A stretch of DNA of 53,686 nt from Clostridia bacterium (GTDB lineage Bacteria; Bacillota_A; Clostridia; Christensenellales; Aristaeellaceae): assembly GCA_017517815.1 (NCBI GenBank), contig JAFWYA010000048.1, positions 1-53,686 of the forward strand, read 5' to 3'. How positions within the stretch are numbered: position 1 is the first letter of the stretch; each line of letters opens with the position of its first letter. This document shows positions 50,036-53,686 of this stretch, one piece after another. The notes under the pieces were generated by a model that saw only the letters and a program-made list of their open reading frames with translations, was not told the origin of the DNA and did not search any database. Position numbers and translations under genes: made by a program.

Positions 50036-51841
50036 TCAATACGAAATCAACCATTCGCCGTCCTCATTGGAAACGGTATAGATGGTCCACACGTCGAACC
50101 AGCCGTCCTCAGTAAAGTTCATGGCGTTTTCATACACTGCGTTCATGTCATCCATGCAGATGATATGTGTTACGCGGTTTTCCTCCAGCGTGCGCAGGAA
50201 GGTTTCCTCATCCATATCATAACCGGAACCCATCACCACCTTGTGCGGAGCCACCACGTACTGCAGGCGTTCCACAATATAGGGCGGATATTCCGTGCCG
50301 TAGAGGATCACGCCGGGCTCTTCGCCTTCCAGTTCCTCCACCCAGAAATTTTCCGACAGTTCTGTTTCATAGGCCAGATCGCTGTTCTCCTCGGCGTAGA
50401 CTTCAGGATCGAAAGCCTCCACCATGCTGTCCCAGCGTGTAAAGCACAGCACAAGCACCGCAAAGGTTGCAGCCAGCACCCGCTGCTGCACCTTGCCGGT
50501 TTTCGGGCAATCCAGCAGCCAGGCGATCACCAGCATGCACAGGCCCATGGGCAGCGGGCAGCCGTAGCGCTGGGTCAGTGCGCTGAAGAATGCAACGTCG
50601 TTCATGCTGTCGGTGGTGCCGGTAATAATGCTTGCCACCAAAACGACCGCGTAGCCGACCACAAACAGCACCACAGAGCCAATCGTCCATCCAAGCACAC
50701 GGCCCTGCTGCTTTGTGCGGCTGCTCAAAATCCAGATAAGCGCCACCAGCAGCACAATCCAGCCCAGCATAGGCAAACCGCCATGAAGATCAGTGGTCAT
50801 TGCCGCCCACAGAGCCGGGGGCATTTCACCCAGCCATTCCGGCAGCTTCCAGGTGCCGTTCAGAATCTGTGCGAGCTGGCCGGATGCGCTATCCAGATGA
50901 ATGCCGCTGAGGTTGAATGCGTCGCACACAGCCTTCCAGCTGGCAAACACCATAAAGGGTACAACGCTTGCAATGGCCAAATGCCAGTGTTTCAGCCCGT
51001 TGCGCGGTTTGAACAACAGCCATGCAAAGGCCATGGCCATCACTGCCCATGCCACGCCAATCTGCTTGAGCAGCACCAGCGTGCAAAGTGCCAGACCAAA
51101 GCACAAAAGTTCCCAGCAGCCGGCTTTTTCATCGCGCCACAAAAGATAAGCCTGTACCAGTACATAACCCATGCAGATACCCAGTGCCGTATCCACACGC
51201 AGCATATCATAGGCATCGATATTCATCAGCGTGGGCAGGCAAATCATCAGCACCACAGCAAGCGGCGCCCAGTACGCACGCTTCCAGGTGATCTTCTTCG
51301 TAAGCGGCGCAAGAAATGCCATAAAGAAGATCCACAGCATGGCATACATCGCCGGTTCGCTCCACTCGCCCAGCACCGCCAGGCCAATCCACTGCCACAG
51401 CTGCATACCGGGCGTATAGGTCATGAAGCGGGGTGCCAGGTGCTGAACCGAGTCCGTCAAGCCGCCATGGGCGAAGATGGAATGCGCCTGAATGCTCCAG
51501 TAGTAGATGTCATCCGTAGCATGCACCACGTGGTCGCGGCTGCACCATACCAAAAAGGCGGATGCGGCGGCAAAGCACAGCATGCCGGGCGTAAGGATCA
51601 GCCCAAGCGTCTGCATGACCGGCTTGCGCAAGCTGCGCAGAATGCCGATAACGCAAAGCACAGCCGCCGCAGCCGGAGCAATGGTATGCATCAGCGGCAA
51701 AGCCTTGAAAATGGACAGGCCATACAGCACCAGCATCAGTATGCTGATAAACGGCGCCAGTACTTCCTCCATGCGGCGGCTCACGATGAGCGTAAAGCCC
51801 ACAAGAGCAGCAGCCAATGAAACGATCAGCATCATATCCAT
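50036..51841 (-). CDS. GT-C-like membrane glycosyltransferase
   Basis: This polytopic membrane protein of 601 residues has about 11-13 spans in the first 440 residues and a soluble C-terminal domain of about 150. After the third span a loop holds Asp110-Asp111 (ATDDIYYW), the kind of acidic motif that binds the lipid-linked sugar donor in GT-C enzymes of the PMT/ArnT type. The ATG at 51841 follows GGGAGGA. The acceptor could be a lipid, a glycan or a protein. It is directly downstream of leuS and upstream of the WbsX-like gene. Confidence 0.75.
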   Translation of the reverse strand: MDMMLIVSLAAALVGFTLIVSRRMEEVLAPFISILMLVLYGLSIFKALPLMHTIAPAAAAVLCVIGILRSLRKPVMQTLGLILTPGMLCFAAASAFLVWCSRDHVVHATDDIYYWSIQAHSIFAHGGLTDSVQHLAPRFMTYTPGMQLWQWIGLAVLGEWSEPAMYAMLWIFFMAFLAPLTKKITWKRAYWAPLAVVLMICLPTLMNIDAYDMLRVDTALGICMGYVLVQAYLLWRDEKAGCWELLCFGLALCTLVLLKQIGVAWAVMAMAFAWLLFKPRNGLKHWHLAIASVVPFMVFASWKAVCDAFNLSGIHLDSASGQLAQILNGTWKLPEWLGEMPPALWAAMTTDLHGGLPMLGWIVLLVALIWILSSRTKQQGRVLGWTIGSVVLFVVGYAVVLVASIITGTTDSMNDVAFFSALTQRYGCPLPMGLCMLVIAWLLDCPKTGKVQQRVLAATFAVLVLCFTRWDSMVEAFDPEVYAEENSDLAYETELSENFWVEELEGEEPGVILYGTEYPPYIVERLQYVVAPHKVVMGSGYDMDEETFLRTLEENRVTHIICMDDMNAVYENAMNFTEDGWFDVWTIYTVSNEDGEWLISY

Positions 51842-51865
51842 GGTGTTTCCTCCCTGATAAGGCAA

Positions 51866-51892
51866 AGGGCGGAGGATTCACTCCCCCGCCCT
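51866..51892 (-). terminator. Weak hairpin after leuS
   Basis: AGGGCGG (51866-51872) and CCGCCCT (51886-51892) extend with a bulged GG/CC pairing, but only a short TTT follows on the minus strand. Termination may be partial, with read-through to the GT-C-like gene. Confidence 0.5.
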
Positions 51893-51904
51893 GCAGGTTT
51901 GTTA

Positions 51905-53686
51905 TTACTTTACAATCAGGTTGCACAGACGGCCGGGCACAAAGATCACCTTCACGATGGTTTTGTCGCCAAGGATCTGCTGCACGTCCTCGCGGGCAGG
52001 CAGTTCGGTTTCGGCAGCCTCGCGGGTCAGTTCGGGCGAAATCATGATGCGGCCGCGAACCTTGCCGTTGATCTGCACAGCGATCTCAACCTCGGTATCC
52101 TTGCACTTTTCTTCAGAGTACACAGGCCAGGGCTCGTAGGCGATGGTCTTGTCGTGGCCCATCAGCTGCCAGATCTCCTCGCCCACGTGGGGAGTGATGC
52201 AGGACAGCATCTTGATGAATCCCTCAGCAAACTCCCTGGGGCAGGTGCCGTTCTTGTACACTTCGTTGACGAAGGTCATCATCTGAGCGATGGCCGTGTT
52301 GAAGCCCAGCGTCTCGAAGTCGGAAGTGACCTTCTTGACGGTCTGGTGATAGATCTTGGTAAGCTTACCGTCATCCTTCTTGGTCAGATTCTCAGGCACG
52401 GTAAAGAAGTTCCACACGCGGTTGATGAACTTCTTGGCGCCGGCGACAGCGGTGGAGGACCAGGGCTTCGACACTTCCAGCGGGCCCATGAACATTTCGT
52501 ACAGGCGCAGGGTATCGGCGCCGTAATCGCGCACGATGTCGCTGGGGTTGACAACGAATTCGGGGAAGCGCTTGCCCATCTTGATGCCGTTCTCGCCCAG
52601 GATCATGCCCTGATGCACCAGCTTCTTGAAGGGCTCCTTGACAGGAGACAGGCCATTATCATACAGGAAGCGGTTCCAGATGCGGGCATACATCAGATGA
52701 CCCACAGCGTGCTCAGGGCCGCCCACGTACAGGTCAACGGGCATCCAGTGCTCAAGCAGCTTGGGATCGCAGAACGCCTGCTCGTTCTTGGGGTCGATAT
52801 AGCGCATATAGTACCAGGAAGAACCGGCAGAACCGGGCATGGTGGAGGTTTCACGCAGGCCCTTCAGACCGTTCTGGTCGTAGTGCTTCCACTCTTCGGC
52901 ATTCTCCAGCGGAGCCTTGCCGCCGCGGCCCTTGTAGTCTTCCAGCACCGGCAGCACCACGGGCAGCTCTTCGTCGGGCAGGAAGACGGTCTCGCCGTCT
53001 TCGGTGTAAACGCAGGGGACGGGCTCGCCCCAGTAGCGCTGACGGGCAAAGATCCACTCGCGGAAGTGATAGTTGGTCTTGCGGCGGGCAACGCCCATGC
53101 CTTCCAGCTTGCAGGTGATGGCTTCCTTGGCTTCTTCAACGGTCAGGCCGGTGAATTCCTCGGAGTTCATCAGCTTGCAGCCCTTGCCCAGATAATCCTG
53201 CTTTTCAAAGGCACACTCGCTTACGTCACGGCCTTCGATGACCTGGATCATGGGAATGTTATGGGCAATGGCATATTCAAAGTCGCGCTGGTCGTGGCTG
53301 GGAACGGCCATGACCGCGCCGGTGCCGTAGTTGCCCAGCACGAAGTCGCCAATGAAAACAGGCACTTCCTTGCCATTGACGGGGTTGATAGCATACACGC
53401 CCTTGAGGGGGCAGCCGGTCTTGGTCTTGGTGGCGTCGGTGCGGTCGATCTCGCTCTTGCTGGCGGCTTCCTTGATGTAGGCTTCCACCTCTTCGCGGTT
53501 TTCCACGCGGTCCAACAGGGACGCGGTGATCTTGCCGTCGGGAGCCAGCACCATGAAGGTGATGCCGTAGATGGTCTCAATGCAGGTGGTGTAAATAGAG
53601 AACTCGCCGCCGCCCACCAGCTTGAAGTCCACTTCCACGCCGGTGGACTTGCCGATCCAGTTGCGCTGGATCTCCTTGGTGGATTC
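51905..53686 (-). CDS. leuS: Leucine-tRNA ligase, C-terminal part (cut by window edge)
   Basis: This class I aminoacyl-tRNA synthetase charges tRNA-Leu. The window holds 593 codons before the TAA stop; the N-terminus with HIGH lies outside. From the edge, STKEIQRNWIGKSTG continues into the CP1 editing domain, with its YGTGAVMAVPSHDQRDFEYA region. Then come WYYMRYIDPKN, the catalytic HLMYARIWNRFLYD, the anticodon-binding domain and the C-terminal domain ending VPGRLCNLIVK. The KMSKS signature reads KMGKR in GENGIKMGKRFPEFVV. The gene is otherwise regular. Confidence 0.97.
   Translation of the reverse strand, partial: ESTKEIQRNWIGKSTGVEVDFKLVGGGEFSIYTTCIETIYGITFMVLAPDGKITASLLDRVENREEVEAYIKEAASKSEIDRTDATKTKTGCPLKGVYAINPVNGKEVPVFIGDFVLGNYGTGAVMAVPSHDQRDFEYAIAHNIPMIQVIEGRDVSECAFEKQDYLGKGCKLMNSEEFTGLTVEEAKEAITCKLEGMGVARRKTNYHFREWIFARQRYWGEPVPCVYTEDGETVFLPDEELPVVLPVLEDYKGRGGKAPLENAEEWKHYDQNGLKGLRETSTMPGSAGSSWYYMRYIDPKNEQAFCDPKLLEHWMPVDLYVGGPEHAVGHLMYARIWNRFLYDNGLSPVKEPFKKLVHQGMILGENGIKMGKRFPEFVVNPSDIVRDYGADTLRLYEMFMGPLEVSKPWSSTAVAGAKKFINRVWNFFTVPENLTKKDDGKLTKIYHQTVKKVTSDFETLGFNTAIAQMMTFVNEVYKNGTCPREFAEGFIKMLSCITPHVGEEIWQLMGHDKTIAYEPWPVYSEEKCKDTEVEIAVQINGKVRGRIMISPELTREAAETELPAREDVQQILGDKTIVKVIFVPGRLCNLIVK

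Noticed and set aside
48971..51820. A 949-codon open frame on the plus strand opposite the WbsX-like and GT-C-like genes
   Set aside because: The minus-strand genes show conserved motifs and good starts; this frame is antisense composition bias.

Overview
The window is a GC-rich piece of a Gram-positive-type Clostridia chromosome (Bacillota). The partial 16S rRNA at the left edge has a clostridial-looking 5' end. A YlmC/YmxH protein and a YhcN/YlaJ-like lipoprotein suggest an endospore former. The runs YybS-RplI-DnaB and YycJ-x-RlmH are classic Bacillota synteny. Placement below class (perhaps a Christensenellales or Oscillospirales relative from a gut) is a guess. Almost every gene has an AGGAGG-type ribosome binding site, several use TTG or GTG starts, and promoters are clean sigma-A type with TTGACA and TATAAT-like boxes.

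Layout. 1-260: 5' end of a minus-strand 16S rRNA with its promoter. 665-10490 (minus): a tightly overlapping nine-gene de novo pyrimidine operon, pyrC-carA-carB-pyrK-pyrD-pyrF-pyrE-pyrB-pyrI, covering the whole path to OMP. Its CarA appears to lack the His and Glu of the glutaminase triad. 10617-12647 (minus): a GHL6-like glycosidase. 12824-21117 (plus): a membrane acyltransferase, YycJ, an 80-residue protein and RlmH, RfbA-RfbB, a Nudix-GH32 fusion, a YlmC/YmxH protein, NrdR and DapF. 21367-24840: a CUT1-type carbohydrate ABC importer without its ATPase. 24955-28971: YybS-like protein, L9, DnaB and a YhaM-type nuclease, with a twin-hairpin element in between. 29081-32445: a lipoprotein, a metallo-beta-lactamase-fold/GNAT fusion and an XRE/methyltransferase fusion.

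32503-41134: a eukaryotic-type hexokinase (minus), a YhcN-like lipoprotein (minus), a secreted M14 carboxypeptidase (plus), two tandem near-duplicate GH39-like glycosidases (minus), and a GcvT-LplA pair (minus). 41437-46338 (plus): a complete BMP-type nucleoside ABC importer. 46428-46861 (minus): an ECF sigma remnant joined out of frame to the tail of a second gene. 46974-48452: an alpha/beta hydrolase (minus) and an FMN-binding protein (plus). 48453-53686 (minus): leuS (cut by the window edge), a GT-C-like membrane glycosyltransferase, a WbsX/GH99-like protein and a YbaK-type deacylase.

Functionally the window mixes housekeeping (pyrimidines, replication, translation quality control, lysine/peptidoglycan precursor) with carbohydrate use. 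The carbohydrate genes are several intracellular glycosidases, a sugar importer and a sugar kinase. The points most worth a second look are the degenerate CarA, the Nudix-GH32 and MBL-GNAT fusions, the orphan GcvT-LplA pair, the GT-C/GH99-like/YbaK cluster and the palindromic elements without U-tracts. I see no CRISPR array, tRNA, insertion sequence, prophage or replication origin.
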